A DNA stretch of 64,000 nucleotides from M1-B18 sp048264125 (GCA_048264125.1 JBLXDM010000001.1:186001-250000); one strand, 5' to 3'. Positions 25,355 to 34,653 are shown, numbered from the stretch's first letter. Numbers and translations are program-made. The notes: generated by a model not told the origin, from the sequence alone.

Positions 25355-28300
25355 ATGAACAGACTAGGTATTGATTTAGGCACTTCCGCTGTTAAGCTGG
25401 CTTTGCTTGACGAACGGGGCAAGCTACAAAAATGGAAGTATCGGCTTCATCACGGAAGTCCGCTGCCCATACTCCGTGGACTGCTTGCGGAAATAAGCGC
25501 TGGGCAGCCACTGGGCAGCAACGTGTCTATCCTGCTTTGCGGCATTGAAAGCGGCTTGCTTGACCTACCTGCCGTGGGCGACATTGTGGCCTTAACGGAG
25601 GGTGCAAAACGAATCGCGCCCTCTGCCGCTGCTGTCATAGCCATCGGCGGGCAAAGCGCGCGGTATATTACCGGGCTGAAAAATGAAACGCCGCAATTCT
25701 CGGAAAATGATAGCTGCGCGTCCGGCACAGGCTCCTTCTTTGAGAATCAGATGGCGCGCCTCAGTTTACCACTTGCGGAATATTCCAACCTCATAGGGCA
25801 GGCAAAATCCATTCCCAGAATTGCCGGACGTTGCAGTGTGTTCGCCAAAACGGACATCATCCACCACCAACAGGATGGCGTCCCTACCGCCGACATCCTT
25901 TTGGGGCTTTGCTATGCTTCCATGCGAAGCTACAAAGCGTCGGTAGCTGGAAAATTGAAAATGGAAAAGCCTGTGTTGTTGGCGGGCGGTGTCGGCTACA
26001 ATGCTGGAGTTGTTCGCGCTGCACGGGATACTTTTGAACTTAAAGACAATGAGTTGTTGTTGCCTGACGGTTTCGCTTGCGCACAGGCAATAGGCGCGGC
26101 GGCGATGGCAGCGGAGCAGGGCGTTTCTTTGTCTTTTCGAGCGTTAACACAGCTTTGCGAAAAAGCGATCACAAAAAAACAGACGGAGAAATTTGAAACA
26201 TTACCATCCTTATCCGCGCCGCCCTCTGTAATGCATCTGCACAATACCCGACCCTATATGCCGGGTGAACCCTGTTACTTGGGAATCGACATCGGCAGTA
26301 CCAGCACCAACCTTGTCCTGCTGGGTGAGGACGAGAAGGTCATTGAAACCATATATCTGCGTACAAAAGGTGATCCAAAACAGACCGTGCGGGAAGGTTT
26401 TACTTTGCTTCGTGAAAAATATGGAGAACATATCACCATAAAAGCAACCGCTACCACAGGCTCTGGCAGAATGCTGATTGGCCGCCTGATCGGAGCGGAT
26501 TGTATCAAAGACGAAATCACCGCGCAGGCGACCTCTGCCGCGCGTTTTACACCAGACGCCGATACCGTGTTTGAAATCGGCGGTCAGGATTCTAAATATA
26601 TCAGACTGCGTGACGGACGCGCCGACGATTTCCACATGAACAAAATCTGCGCTGCCGGAACAGGCTCGTTTATTGAGGAACAGGCAATCAAGTTGAATAT
26701 CCCATTGGAGCAATACGGGGCAATGGCGCTTTCTGCAAACGCTCCGGCTGATTTGGGAGAACGCTGCACCGTCTTTATTGAAAGCCGCATTGCATCCCTC
26801 CTTGCCGCAGGGGTCAGCCGCCAAAACCTCGCTGCAGGGCTGTGTTATTCCATAGTCCACAATTATCTGAACCGGGTTGTGGGGACAAAGCCCATCGGAA
26901 ACCGTATTCTCTTGCAGGGTGGCGTAGCGTATAATCCGGGCATTGTCGCTGCGTTTGTCCATACCTTTGGCAAGCGTATTTCTATCGCGCCCTATTTCAG
27001 CGTGAGCGGCGCGGTGGGAGCTTCCCTGCTTGCCAAACAGGAAATCGGAGGAAAGGTCAGCACATTCAAGGGGCTGGCGTTCGACGGATGGAATGAAACC
27101 CTGGTAACAACAACTACGAATATCAAAGCAAAAACAATCAAGTCCTTTGATTCATTTGCAAAATTGGCTGTTCCCCGTGAGTCGGGCAAGAAAACAATAG
27201 GTATTCCCCGCACAATGACGGTGTATGAACTGTTTCCGGTGTTCAACCGCTTTTTTCGCGCACTCGGTTACAACGTGCTTCTCTCCAATGTCAGCAGCGA
27301 TGCCACAGTGGAACTTGGACAGGCGAATGTCAAAGAGGAAGTGTGCTTTCCTCTAAAACTGGCTGTTGGTCATACCGCTTCACTTGTGAAGCAAAATGTG
27401 GATTATATCTTTATGCCCTCAGTGCACGGCAAGGGTATTTGCGTCTATATGCAAAAAGCACCACAGATATTGGCCGCCTGCACCGGGCTGAGGGAAAAAG
27501 GAATCCCTCTACTTTCGCCCGATATTTGTATGGACGTGACGAAGTCACTCTACATGGCGCTCACCGAAACGGCAAAGCAATTAGGACATGGGCGCTTGGC
27601 GTCGATGCAAGCGTATCTTGTAAGCGGGGCGCTCGGTGCGACAATGCGTATGATGGGTTTAAGATTAGAATCGCTGCCCACGATGGCAAAAAACGATATT
27701 GGGTTTGTATTGGTTTCACGTTCTTATGGTTTAGCCGATCCGATACTCAGCCTGAACATCAAACAAAAGCTGAACGACCTCGGTTACAAGGTTTATGACT
27801 TCCCACGCGAACTAATGTCCTTTGACAGCTTCCGTTCTAATCTATACTGGCCGTTTGGTCGTGAGGTTTTGACGGCGGCAAAGAAGCTGCGCGAAAATCC
27901 GAACCTGTATCCCATATATCTCACCTATCACGGCTGTGGCCCTGACACTATGCTCGCCCATTGGTTTGACAACGAAATAGGCGGTAAGCCCTATCTTGCC
28001 ATTGAGGTTGACGAGCATGCCAGTTCCGTGGGTGTTATGACGCGATTGGAAGCCTTTGCAAACAGCGTATCGGGGAGAAGCGCTAAAAGCGAGAAGGCCC
28101 CCGTGCTGGTGTCAGCTTTGGACGAAAAAAGGATTCAGCGCAATATAAGCTCCATATCAAAGAAGCTGCCTCTTGCGATTCCATACCTGTACCCCTATTC
28201 GGGGCTGCTCACCGCCTTTCTCTCTCAAAAAGGCTACAACGCCGTGGAAATGCCGCCTACGTCCACTCATAGTTTTGCCAAAGGGCGCGGACTGATGCGC

Positions 28301-29236
28301 GGCAAGGAGTATTTCACTTTGACCGCACTGCTTGGGGATTGTTTGGCGTATGCCCTCCAAAATAAGACGGCACAAATTTTGATTCCGCAAAACATGGGTG
28401 CGGAAAACGATGGATTGTACGCCCTGTTTATACGAAGCAAATTGGACGAACAGGGATACAAGGATACTGTTGTCATCGCACCGCAGTGGGAACGCCTGAT
28501 AAAAGACAAAACCTTGTCGAACGCCATCTTTTCCGTTTTTCTCGCGGGGGATATCCTGCTTTGTGCGCCAACAGCAAAACAGGGTCAGCTTTTATCAAAA
28601 ATGCAAAAGGCTTTTACTTCCGGCGTTCCTACAGATGCGAATTTCATCGCATGGGCGCGGTTTGCGGGCAGTGATAAAAACGCAAAATTCATCCTTTGTG
28701 GCGGAGAACCCGCTTGCTTTTTGAACCCGTTATTTCGCGGCGAGTTGGAAGTGCGCTGTGAAAAGTCAGGGTATGCCCTGCGCTATGCCCCGATGAGTGA
28801 ATTGTTGTTGTTTGAACAAGCGGAGAACGGCGCACGGGCGAAAGCGAAAGAATCTTTGTTACAACAGGTTTCCGGTATATTAAGCGTTGGCAGTCCGTTT
28901 GCAAAGAGTATATCAAAACTGAGCAAAGCGGCAGATTCCGTTTTGGGCAGCCACGCGGCGGCAAATGGACGGTGCGCTGGGTGTTCTGTTGATTGCCGGG
29001 ACTGCAAGTGCAGAGTCCTCTCGGCAGGCGGACGTTTTCGCGTAGGCAAGGCATCTTTACTGCCGGAGGGGTATCATGGGCTTATCCGTGCCGCTTCCAT
29101 GTATGAAAATACATCGTCTGTTTTCAGCCTGACAGACGATACCCTCGGCGCGAAACGCCTTGATGTACGGTTTGAGGAGACGGTGAGTACCGCTGAAGCT
29201 GCGCGGATTGACACATGGTTGCACTATCTAGCGTGA
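25355..29236 (+). CDS. Large acyl-CoA dehydratase activase-like protein (double BcrAD/BadFG ATPase plus DUF2229 and HGD-like parts)
   Basis: This 1293-residue protein has two ASKHA-type ATPase domains. The first (1-265) has GIDLGTSAVKLALLD and SCASGTGSFFENQ; the second (about 305-570) has GIDIGSTSTNLVLLG, EIGGQDSKYI, KICAAGTGSFIEEQ and GERCTVF, whose Cys normally bind a 4Fe-4S cluster between two subunits. Next is a DUF2229-type domain (GIPRTMTVYELFPVF) and a dehydratase-like region. The C terminus has a Cys cluster (CAGCSVDCRDCKC). Relatives inject an activated electron into 2-hydroxyacyl-CoA dehydratases. No such dehydratase is adjacent, and its place behind an ABC exporter is odd. Real activity is unknown. 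Confidence 0.88.
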   Translation: MNRLGIDLGTSAVKLALLDERGKLQKWKYRLHHGSPLPILRGLLAEISAGQPLGSNVSILLCGIESGLLDLPAVGDIVALTEGAKRIAPSAAAVIAIGGQSARYITGLKNETPQFSENDSCASGTGSFFENQMARLSLPLAEYSNLIGQAKSIPRIAGRCSVFAKTDIIHHQQDGVPTADILLGLCYASMRSYKASVAGKLKMEKPVLLAGGVGYNAGVVRAARDTFELKDNELLLPDGFACAQAIGAAAMAAEQGVSLSFRALTQLCEKAITKKQTEKFETLPSLSAPPSVMHLHNTRPYMPGEPCYLGIDIGSTSTNLVLLGEDEKVIETIYLRTKGDPKQTVREGFTLLREKYGEHITIKATATTGSGRMLIGRLIGADCIKDEITAQATSAARFTPDADTVFEIGGQDSKYIRLRDGRADDFHMNKICAAGTGSFIEEQAIKLNIPLEQYGAMALSANAPADLGERCTVFIESRIASLLAAGVSRQNLAAGLCYSIVHNYLNRVVGTKPIGNRILLQGGVAYNPGIVAAFVHTFGKRISIAPYFSVSGAVGASLLAKQEIGGKVSTFKGLAFDGWNETLVTTTTNIKAKTIKSFDSFAKLAVPRESGKKTIGIPRTMTVYELFPVFNRFFRALGYNVLLSNVSSDATVELGQANVKEEVCFPLKLAVGHTASLVKQNVDYIFMPSVHGKGICVYMQKAPQILAACTGLREKGIPLLSPDICMDVTKSLYMALTETAKQLGHGRLASMQAYLVSGALGATMRMMGLRLESLPTMAKNDIGFVLVSRSYGLADPILSLNIKQKLNDLGYKVYDFPRELMSFDSFRSNLYWPFGREVLTAAKKLRENPNLYPIYLTYHGCGPDTMLAHWFDNEIGGKPYLAIEVDEHASSVGVMTRLEAFANSVSGRSAKSEKAPVLVSALDEKRIQRNISSISKKLPLAIPYLYPYSGLLTAFLSQKGYNAVEMPPTSTHSFAKGRGLMRGKEYFTLTALLGDCLAYALQNKTAQILIPQNMGAENDGLYALFIRSKLDEQGYKDTVVIAPQWERLIKDKTLSNAIFSVFLAGDILLCAPTAKQGQLLSKMQKAFTSGVPTDANFIAWARFAGSDKNAKFILCGGEPACFLNPLFRGELEVRCEKSGYALRYAPMSELLLFEQAENGARAKAKESLLQQVSGILSVGSPFAKSISKLSKAADSVLGSHAAANGRCAGCSVDCRDCKCRVLSAGGRFRVGKASLLPEGYHGLIRAASMYENTSSVFSLTDDTLGAKRLDVRFEETVSTAEAARIDTWLHYLA

Positions 29237-29514
29237 TATAAACATGTAGAAAGGACAGTTATGCTAGAGAATAATCAGTATTTCTCGAACCTTTCCGATT
29301 TCGGATGCCTGCCGCAATCTATATAAACAAGGAAGCGGTCGAACTAGCACCGGATATCCAACAACGGAAGGGGGTAACTGAAGCTGATGATGGAAACGGA
29401 TTTTCTTCTTGTTTTCATTGTTTCTGACAACATAGAATATCTGTCACACCCTAGCGGGGTGGTGTTTCTCGCTGTGACTGAATAATTGAACGCATAAGAC
29501 CGTCTGCTTATAAT
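29237..29514. other. Intergenic region between convergent units
   Basis: A 21-codon frame with a GAAAGGA site (29261-29326) and a hairpin with GTCACA/TGTGAC arms (29443-29478) are present. Neither is convincing as a gene; the hairpin may end one of the converging transcripts. The sequence has the appearance of eroded coding DNA, but I cannot name a source. Confidence 0.4.
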
Positions 29515-30222
29515 TTATTGTTGTTCAGCAAATCTCCACCATGCAACTGTTCCGACGAAGCCTATTATTCCTGTTATTGCAAGTATCAAAATGCTAATAG
29601 GGCTGAGAGTTCCATTGGATATAAGTAGTCCCGGTATTGTCCACGGGAAGTAAGCGTAAAATCCTTCATCTCCAATGATACTGATGATAACTATTAGAAG
29701 GAAAATGAAGCCTATAGGCGCCAGATACCCTCTCGTAATGACGGCAAGAAATGAAGTTACTGTACTGACAATCGTAGAGAGTAGTGAAACTGCCATAAAC
29801 ACGAAAAAGTAATGGAGGATGAGTGTGGCTGTGCCGCCAGCAAGACCCATGTAAGCGCCAATGAGAAGTACAACGATAAACATTAAAATGGCCATCAGAA
29901 TATTCCACAGGAAAATTAAAATGAATTTAGCTATCGCTATACGGAGTTTTGAAACCGGCTTCACCAATAAATCGTTTATCGTTTTATCCATATACTCTTG
30001 CCCAAAACTCCAACAGGCAGTAAAAGAAAATCCGAGCACTAAAAATGTAGTGAAGAATTCTAGGGTATCTGCAAAATACATATTCCAGTTTACATCCGCG
30101 GCGCTGAATTTAAAAAGGGCGATGACCGGCAGGATGGTAAGCGCGACAATTACAACCCCAAAAACGCTTGACTTATAAACTTTGCGAATTTCACAGTAAA
30201 CCAAAGACCAAGTATTCATCAA
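29515..30222 (-). CDS. ABC-2 type permease (BcrB-like)
   Basis: This 235-residue protein has six membrane helices in the ABC-2 layout, with the amphipathic N terminus WSLVYCEIRKVYKSS and a cytoplasmic KTINDLLVKPVSKLRIAIAK segment typical of permeases paired with BcrA-type ATPases. Its start overlaps the ATPase stop by 4 bp, so the two are translationally coupled. The pair probably exports a peptide antibiotic or similar amphiphile, by analogy with bacitracin exporters. Confidence 0.88.
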   Translation of the reverse strand: MMNTWSLVYCEIRKVYKSSVFGVVIVALTILPVIALFKFSAADVNWNMYFADTLEFFTTFLVLGFSFTACWSFGQEYMDKTINDLLVKPVSKLRIAIAKFILIFLWNILMAILMFIVVLLIGAYMGLAGGTATLILHYFFVFMAVSLLSTIVSTVTSFLAVITRGYLAPIGFIFLLIVIISIIGDEGFYAYFPWTIPGLLISNGTLSPISILILAITGIIGFVGTVAWWRFAEQQ

Positions 30223-31160
30223 TATGCCTCCCTTACGCCTTGAATTGTTCTTAAAAAATAATCTTCCAAATTTTCGGCAACTATGTTTAGCTGTGTCGGC
30301 GGTTGACCTGAGCGAACCAGTAATTCATTCAGTTTTTCAGGTTGCTGTATAGCATGAGCTTCTGAAAGGATAAGGTGTCCGTCTGCGTTATCTTCAAAAT
30401 GATACCCATGCTCTACAAGTACGCGCTTCATAGCGATTTTATCTCGGCCACTGAGAATCAGGTGCTTTTTTAATGACTGTTCCAACTGTGCCATTTTGAT
30501 TTCCTGCACCAGATTTCCTTCATGAATGATGCCGATTCGGTCAGCCAGTTTCACAAGCTCCTCAAGAAGATGACTGGATAGAAAAACAGTGACACCAAAA
30601 TTTTTAGATAAATCTAAAAGCATATCTCTGATTTCCACAACTCCAGCAGGGTCAAGACCATTGATAGGCTCATCTAAAATCAAAATTTCTGGATTGTGTA
30701 TCATAGCCTTTGCCAGTCCCAAACGCTGTTTATTTCCTAGAGAAAGGTTCTTTGCTTTTTTGTTTTTGTGAGCCTCCAGACCAAGTTTTTGTATAATGCG
30801 AGTGATACACTGCCTGTCGGGAAGCATCTGCATACGGCGGGCAGTATCGAGATTTTCATCCACAGTAAGTCCTGGATAATAGCTCGCTTCCTCAAGAAAA
30901 CCAACCTTTTCCCACAACCTGTAACTTCCGAAGTCAACCTTTTTCCCCTGCAAAAAAACGCTGCCGGAGGTGGGTTTTAACAGCGACAGCATCATATGAA
31001 TTGTAGTGGATTTTCCGGCTCCATTCAGGCCGACAAATCCGAATATCTCACCTCTATTTACCTCCAATGAAACATTGTTGACAACACGATATTCGCCAAA
31101 TGTCTTTGTGAGGCTATCCAGTTGTATCACAGCACTATTGCGGTTACTTAGTTTTTCCAT
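30219..31160 (-). CDS. ABC transporter ATP-binding protein (BcrA-like)
   Basis: This 313-residue ATPase has Walker A GLNGAGKST, signature LSLGNKQRLGLAKAM and Walker B ILILDEPINGLDP followed by the switch His in LSSHLLEEL. A C-terminal extension of about 90 residues after the ATPase core fits the BcrA/NatA drug-exporter group. The next gene on the strand is its permease. A promoter with the 19-bp spacer typical of MerR control reads toward this gene from the intergenic region shared with a divergent MerR regulator. Confidence 0.92.
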   Translation of the reverse strand: MEKLSNRNSAVIQLDSLTKTFGEYRVVNNVSLEVNRGEIFGFVGLNGAGKSTTIHMMLSLLKPTSGSVFLQGKKVDFGSYRLWEKVGFLEEASYYPGLTVDENLDTARRMQMLPDRQCITRIIQKLGLEAHKNKKAKNLSLGNKQRLGLAKAMIHNPEILILDEPINGLDPAGVVEIRDMLLDLSKNFGVTVFLSSHLLEELVKLADRIGIIHEGNLVQEIKMAQLEQSLKKHLILSGRDKIAMKRVLVEHGYHFEDNADGHLILSEAHAIQQPEKLNELLVRSGQPPTQLNIVAENLEDYFLRTIQGVREAY

Positions 31161-31321
31161 TAAACAATACTCCTTTGCGGGTTTACTTAGATTTCATGTT
31201 AGTTAAGAAAAAAGTTGGAATGAGCAATACCAAGCTAACAATTAAGGCTAACATGAAACCTTCAATAGCCTTGTACATAGATTTTTTGCTTTGCCAAACG
31301 CCGTCTTTCACTTATAATGAG

Positions 31322-31352
31322 AGCATAAACTATAACGTAACGTTCGAGTCAA
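31322..31352 (-). promoter_or_regulatory. MerR-type promoter/operator driving the BcrAB-like operon
   Basis: On the minus strand TTGACT and TATGCT are separated by 19 bases, the long spacer that MerR activators require. The spacer carries the palindrome ACT-N2-AACGT-N-ACGTT-N2-AGT at 31329-31349. It points at the ABC exporter, and the divergent MerR gene starts about 40 bp away. Confidence 0.75.
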
Positions 31353-31389
31353 GAACTTTTTTGAAAAATTACTGAAGGAGAAAAAGTCA

Positions 31390-32145
31390 ATGAAAAGTGT
31401 AAATGAAGTGAGTAAGCTCTCCGGCATAAGCCGACGTACCTTGCAATATTATGATGAAATCGGTTTATTACCGCCTAGTGCGGTAAAAGAATCGGGCTAC
31501 CGTCAATATGATGACGAGAGCTTGCGCCGCTTATGGAGCATTCTATTTTATAAAGAGCTTGGTATTTCCCTTGACGACATTAAGTTGTTGCTTGAAAATC
31601 CAAAGGAAATGGAAATAGAGATCTTGCGGCAGCATAAACGAATTCTTTTGGAAAAACAATCTCAATTACAAAATATGATACTGGCAGTTGACCGTATATT
31701 GAATGACGAATTTGATATTTCTATGTTAAGGGATTTTGATAAAAATAGGATCAAATCAACAATGAAAACATATGCAAAGGAAATCCAAGCGTTAATGGAA
31801 AGCAGTTTTTTTCTTCCATTAGTGAAAAGTGGCATATTCCCGGGCCGCGTATCCGTTGTGAAAAACGCCTCAAATCTAATAAACACGGATTTTGGTGAAC
31901 TCATTTTTCTTAGTGCGAAGGTTAGACAAAAGTTTTGTAAAGCCATTATGGATGGCCCGGAGAGTTTAGCGGCAAAAGAGGCGGTTACTACTTATAGAGA
32001 GTTGATAAATATGCTGATTCCATGCGATGATACAGCTTTTCGTAAAATCGCACAGGCGTATTTGGTTAACAAAGAAGCATTGGATAAAAAGTCACCGGGA
32101 CTTGCAGAATTTGTATACGAAGCTATTTTGCATGTATATCAGTAA
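31390..32145 (+). CDS. MerR-family regulator, probably with TipAS-like ligand domain
   Basis: This 251-residue protein has an N-terminal MerR winged helix (VNEVSKLSGISRRTLQYYDEIGLLPPS), then the dimerisation coiled coil, then a helical C-terminal domain ending SPGLAEFVYEAI, which resembles TipAS drug-binding domains. GAAGGAG precedes the ATG. It is divergent from the BcrAB-like exporter, whose promoter contains a MerR-type operator, so ligand-activated export is the likely logic. The ligand is unknown. Confidence 0.88.
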   Translation: MKSVNEVSKLSGISRRTLQYYDEIGLLPPSAVKESGYRQYDDESLRRLWSILFYKELGISLDDIKLLLENPKEMEIEILRQHKRILLEKQSQLQNMILAVDRILNDEFDISMLRDFDKNRIKSTMKTYAKEIQALMESSFFLPLVKSGIFPGRVSVVKNASNLINTDFGELIFLSAKVRQKFCKAIMDGPESLAAKEAVTTYRELINMLIPCDDTAFRKIAQAYLVNKEALDKKSPGLAEFVYEAILHVYQ

Positions 32146-32276
32146 TCAAAAATTATTGGCAACTTCTAGTTCATGATCTGGGGATGGGATTAGCATCTTA
32201 TCCAAATGCAATAGATGAACTAAGGAATGAGCCTGAGCCTATATGGAAAGACACTGTAGCATCACTTATTAAATGA
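32146..32276 (+). pseudogene. Possible gene remnant
   Basis: A frame without start or ribosome site reads ...HDLGMGLASYPNAIDELRN... to TGA at 32274. The protein-like composition suggests the C-terminal tail of a lost gene. No family was recognised. Confidence 0.25.
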
Positions 32277-32279
32277 ATA

Positions 32280-32519
32280 ATGATAAACAAATCATGGAAA
32301 GACAGTGAGAATCATGAAATTTTTTTAATAGATAATTTTGACTTAAGACAATCATATGGTAAAATAATCGGTTTAATTGCATATAGTCAAGCGTTGAAAA
32401 TAAAGGGGGTTAAGCACATTAGCATAGCCATAAATATTGAGACCCTTGAGGATATAAAAAAGATGACATCTAAGGGAAATGTGGATATTTTAAGGCTTCT
32501 TCAAATTCAATACATCTAA
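32280..32519 (+). CDS. Short hypothetical protein, doubtful
   Basis: A 79-residue frame starts at ATG 32280 but has no ribosome site. The product looks like a mixed alpha/beta fragment (ISIAINIETLEDIKKM). It follows a probable gene remnant by 3 bp, so both may be pieces of decayed genes. No family was recognised. Confidence 0.35.
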   Translation: MINKSWKDSENHEIFLIDNFDLRQSYGKIIGLIAYSQALKIKGVKHISIAINIETLEDIKKMTSKGNVDILRLLQIQYI

Positions 32520-32552
32520 TCGTATAATAATTGCATTATCCCACAACAAAAC

Positions 32553-32596
32553 AGGACCTCCTGTCGTAATTACTATTCTACGATAGGAGGTCTTTT
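32553..32596. terminator. Bidirectional terminator
   Basis: GACCTCCTGTCGTA and TACGATAGGAGGTC pair, with A-rich sequence before and TTTT after, so it can serve both the plus-strand fragment and the minus-strand reductase gene. Confidence 0.85.
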
Positions 32597-32624
32597 CGTC
32601 ATTGTCCTTTTTTCTTGGATCTAA

Positions 32625-33557
32625 TCATTGTTCCGAAATTAAGCATTCTACTTCGTAAAGCCGTGGTGCCTTTATTCCGTACTTTCTGGCATCTGTAATA
32701 ACTTCCTGTACGGCATAGCCAACTTTAAAGTGGTTATGCGCCACAAGCGTATAGGACATGCTTTTAGGTGAAAAAACAACGTGACTCATAAGAAAACCAA
32801 CGACTTTCGGCGGGAGGCCGCTCAGCACTTTTGTCAAGAAATCAAGTTTTGAGCCCTTTGCTTTCAAAACAGGGATCATTTCTTTCAAGTTCCAGCCTAA
32901 TCCATCGAGCGCTTCGCGTGAAGAAATCACTTTTTCAAAACTGCCACTTTTTAATACTTCGACTTCCATTGCAACGTTTACTGCGTAGTGATTCCAGAGC
33001 CAACTTTTTACATCCTTTTGAACCATTATCTTGAAGCCTGCTCCAGTAAAAAGCTTGCGAACCTCTAAATCCCTTTTGGTAGGCTCGGGTTCAAATGTTC
33101 CAAACTGAACCGTCTTATAAAGCCCGCCGTAAAGCGTGTTTCCTTCAAACCCGCCGCCGGCACCTGGGAAGCCATACACAATTTGACTTAGCGGAATCGG
33201 CCGAACAGCTGATCGAGGGTCTTGCCAGAAGTTACTGAAAAAAAGGACTGTTGCATTTCCAACGCGCGGTGCCAGGTACTTTACCACACTTGATACTTGC
33301 TCGGGGTTGACACTCATAAAAATGAGGTCATAGTCGTGATTTTCCTTTATTTCTTCGTGCATAACAATAGGCCATTTTTCCTTGACTAGTCGGTCTTTTT
33401 TGCTTCGCCTTGTATCCCATATTTCTAAGTTGACATGTGAGCCATATTGCACCTTTCTACCTGCACGAACATAAAACTCAACGGTATGGCCTGCCTTTTC
33501 AAACGCCCAAGCGTACTGTGTTCCTATAGTGCCGCGACCAATAAATAGTATTTTCAT
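32625..33557 (-). CDS. Ketopantoate reductase family protein (ApbA/PanE-like)
   Basis: This 310-residue protein begins with a Rossmann motif, ILFIGRGTIGTQYAWAFEKAG, and continues with FYVRAGRK, IFMSVNPEQ and a GAGGGFEGNTL segment, the layout of the ApbA/PanE family (NADPH-dependent reduction of a keto acid). Key ketopantoate-binding residues are not clearly conserved. Because it is divergent from a TetR regulator with twin operators in between, a role in detoxification seems more likely than pantothenate synthesis; this is inference. AGGAGG precedes the ATG. Confidence 0.82.
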   Translation of the reverse strand: MKILFIGRGTIGTQYAWAFEKAGHTVEFYVRAGRKVQYGSHVNLEIWDTRRSKKDRLVKEKWPIVMHEEIKENHDYDLIFMSVNPEQVSSVVKYLAPRVGNATVLFFSNFWQDPRSAVRPIPLSQIVYGFPGAGGGFEGNTLYGGLYKTVQFGTFEPEPTKRDLEVRKLFTGAGFKIMVQKDVKSWLWNHYAVNVAMEVEVLKSGSFEKVISSREALDGLGWNLKEMIPVLKAKGSKLDFLTKVLSGLPPKVVGFLMSHVVFSPKSMSYTLVAHNHFKVGYAVQEVITDARKYGIKAPRLYEVECLISEQ

Positions 33558-33577
33558 TAAGTATCCTCCTAAATAAT

Positions 33578-33677
33578 CACGTGTTGACTTTTCAACACGT
33601 GTTTGATATTATTAGCATACTGATTTGTGGGGAGAATTTCAATAGTTACATGTGTTCCAACTGTTGAGAACTCAACA
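33578..33677. promoter_or_regulatory. Twin TetR operators in divergent region
   Basis: Two palindromes share the core TGTTGA-N4-TCAACA: at 33582-33597 (extended to CACGTGTTGA arms, 33578-33601) and at 33662-33677. They are exactly 80 bp apart. They flank the space between the reductase gene and the TetR gene, so the TetR protein most likely represses both. Confidence 0.75.
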
Positions 33678-33715
33678 CATTCTGCTAATTTGTTGAATAT
33701 CTGGAGGGAAATTTT

Positions 33716-34270
33716 GTGGATAGAAGAATACAAAAAACAAGAACATTAATTATGAATACATTCATCGACCTTTTGGCTGAAAAAGGATTTGAGAAAATAA
33801 CCATCAATGACATTGCCGAACGCGCAAACATTAACCGAGGGACTGTTTATCTACATTACGTGGATAAATTAGACTTGCTAGATAAGTGCATTGAAACATA
33901 TGTTGAGCTGTTACTATCTCACTGTGCCAATAGTACTGACACCAATTTAGACCCAAGCGCATTTCAAAACGTATTTGAATATTTGGAGAAAAATTTTACA
34001 ATATACAAGTTGCTTCTTAGCAATGAGAGATTTGGATTTTTCCGTAGCCGCTTATATGCTATCATTGCGCAAACAGTAACAGAAGTTATAGGTATTAAGT
34101 CAGAAAACAACGCATTTTCAAATGGTATAACCACTCATTTTTTGACTTCTGGGTTTATTGGAGTATTAGAATGGTGGATCAATAATTCTATGCCCTGCAA
34201 TGTGCAGGAAATTACTGAGCAACTGATGTTTTTGCTAGAACCATACACCAAGCATCTTGTATCAATCTAA
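33716..34270 (+). CDS. TetR/AcrR-family transcriptional regulator
   Basis: This 184-residue regulator has the TetR HTH in residues 10-55 (EKITINDIAERANINRGTVYLHYVDKLDLLDKC) and a C-terminal ligand/dimer domain of the DhaS type (TetR_C_8-like; HFLTSGFIGVLEWWINN). GTG 33716 is supported by GGAGGG 7 bases upstream. It is divergent from a ketopantoate-reductase-like gene, with two matching palindromic operators between them. Confidence 0.9.
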   Translation: MDRRIQKTRTLIMNTFIDLLAEKGFEKITINDIAERANINRGTVYLHYVDKLDLLDKCIETYVELLLSHCANSTDTNLDPSAFQNVFEYLEKNFTIYKLLLSNERFGFFRSRLYAIIAQTVTEVIGIKSENNAFSNGITTHFLTSGFIGVLEWWINNSMPCNVQEITEQLMFLLEPYTKHLVSI

Positions 34271-34570
34271 CCTAATTTGCATATTCGCTGTGCAAGCAGT
34301 GGCGCAAGTGGTACTCTCAAAACAGCTATTTGTTTGGTATGAGGCAACCCTTCAATTTTGACCATTGAGCGGATAAAGCTATATGCATTCTAAAATAGAT
34401 TTAAAGTGAAAATTGAAGTGTGTTTATGTTCCCTCAGACTAATTAGTTTGGGGGAATTTTGCTTTAGGGGGTCTCACCTTATGGGTTCATTATAAGTATT
34501 TTATGGCACAAAAAACTTAAGGCACAACGATTTCACAGCGTTTCCCTATGTTTAGCTGTAAAAAAAGGGA
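34271..34570. other. Gene-free stretch with a terminator
   Basis: No gene is seen. TTCCCTCAGAC and GTTTGGGGGAA (34429-34456), followed by TTTT, form a likely terminator for the TetR transcript. The rest holds nothing recognised. Confidence 0.55.
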
Positions 34571-34637
34571 TTGACATTGAGGATATAAGTGCTATAATGT
34601 ACTTATGATATATATACAATATATACACTATAAGTAC
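34571..34637 (+). promoter_or_regulatory. Promoter and GntR-type operator
   Basis: TTGACA, 16 bases and TATAAT (34571-34598) form a strong promoter. Three half-sites surround it: ATAAGTGC (34585), GTACTTAT (34599) and ATAAGTAC (34630). The first two enclose the -10, so binding would block transcription. The neighbouring GntR gene is the natural candidate for the repressor. Confidence 0.7.
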
Positions 34638-34653
34638 ACGGAGGTTTTGGCAT

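Noticed and set aside
26210..26962. 250-residue minus-strand frame inside the activase-like gene
   Set aside because: It is antisense to conserved ATPase motifs in a GC-richer gene; no ribosome site or protein-like features.
32146..32519. Toxin-antitoxin pair
   Set aside because: Two short adjacent frames suggested it, but neither has a ribosome site or recognisable family motif; decay remnants are more likely.
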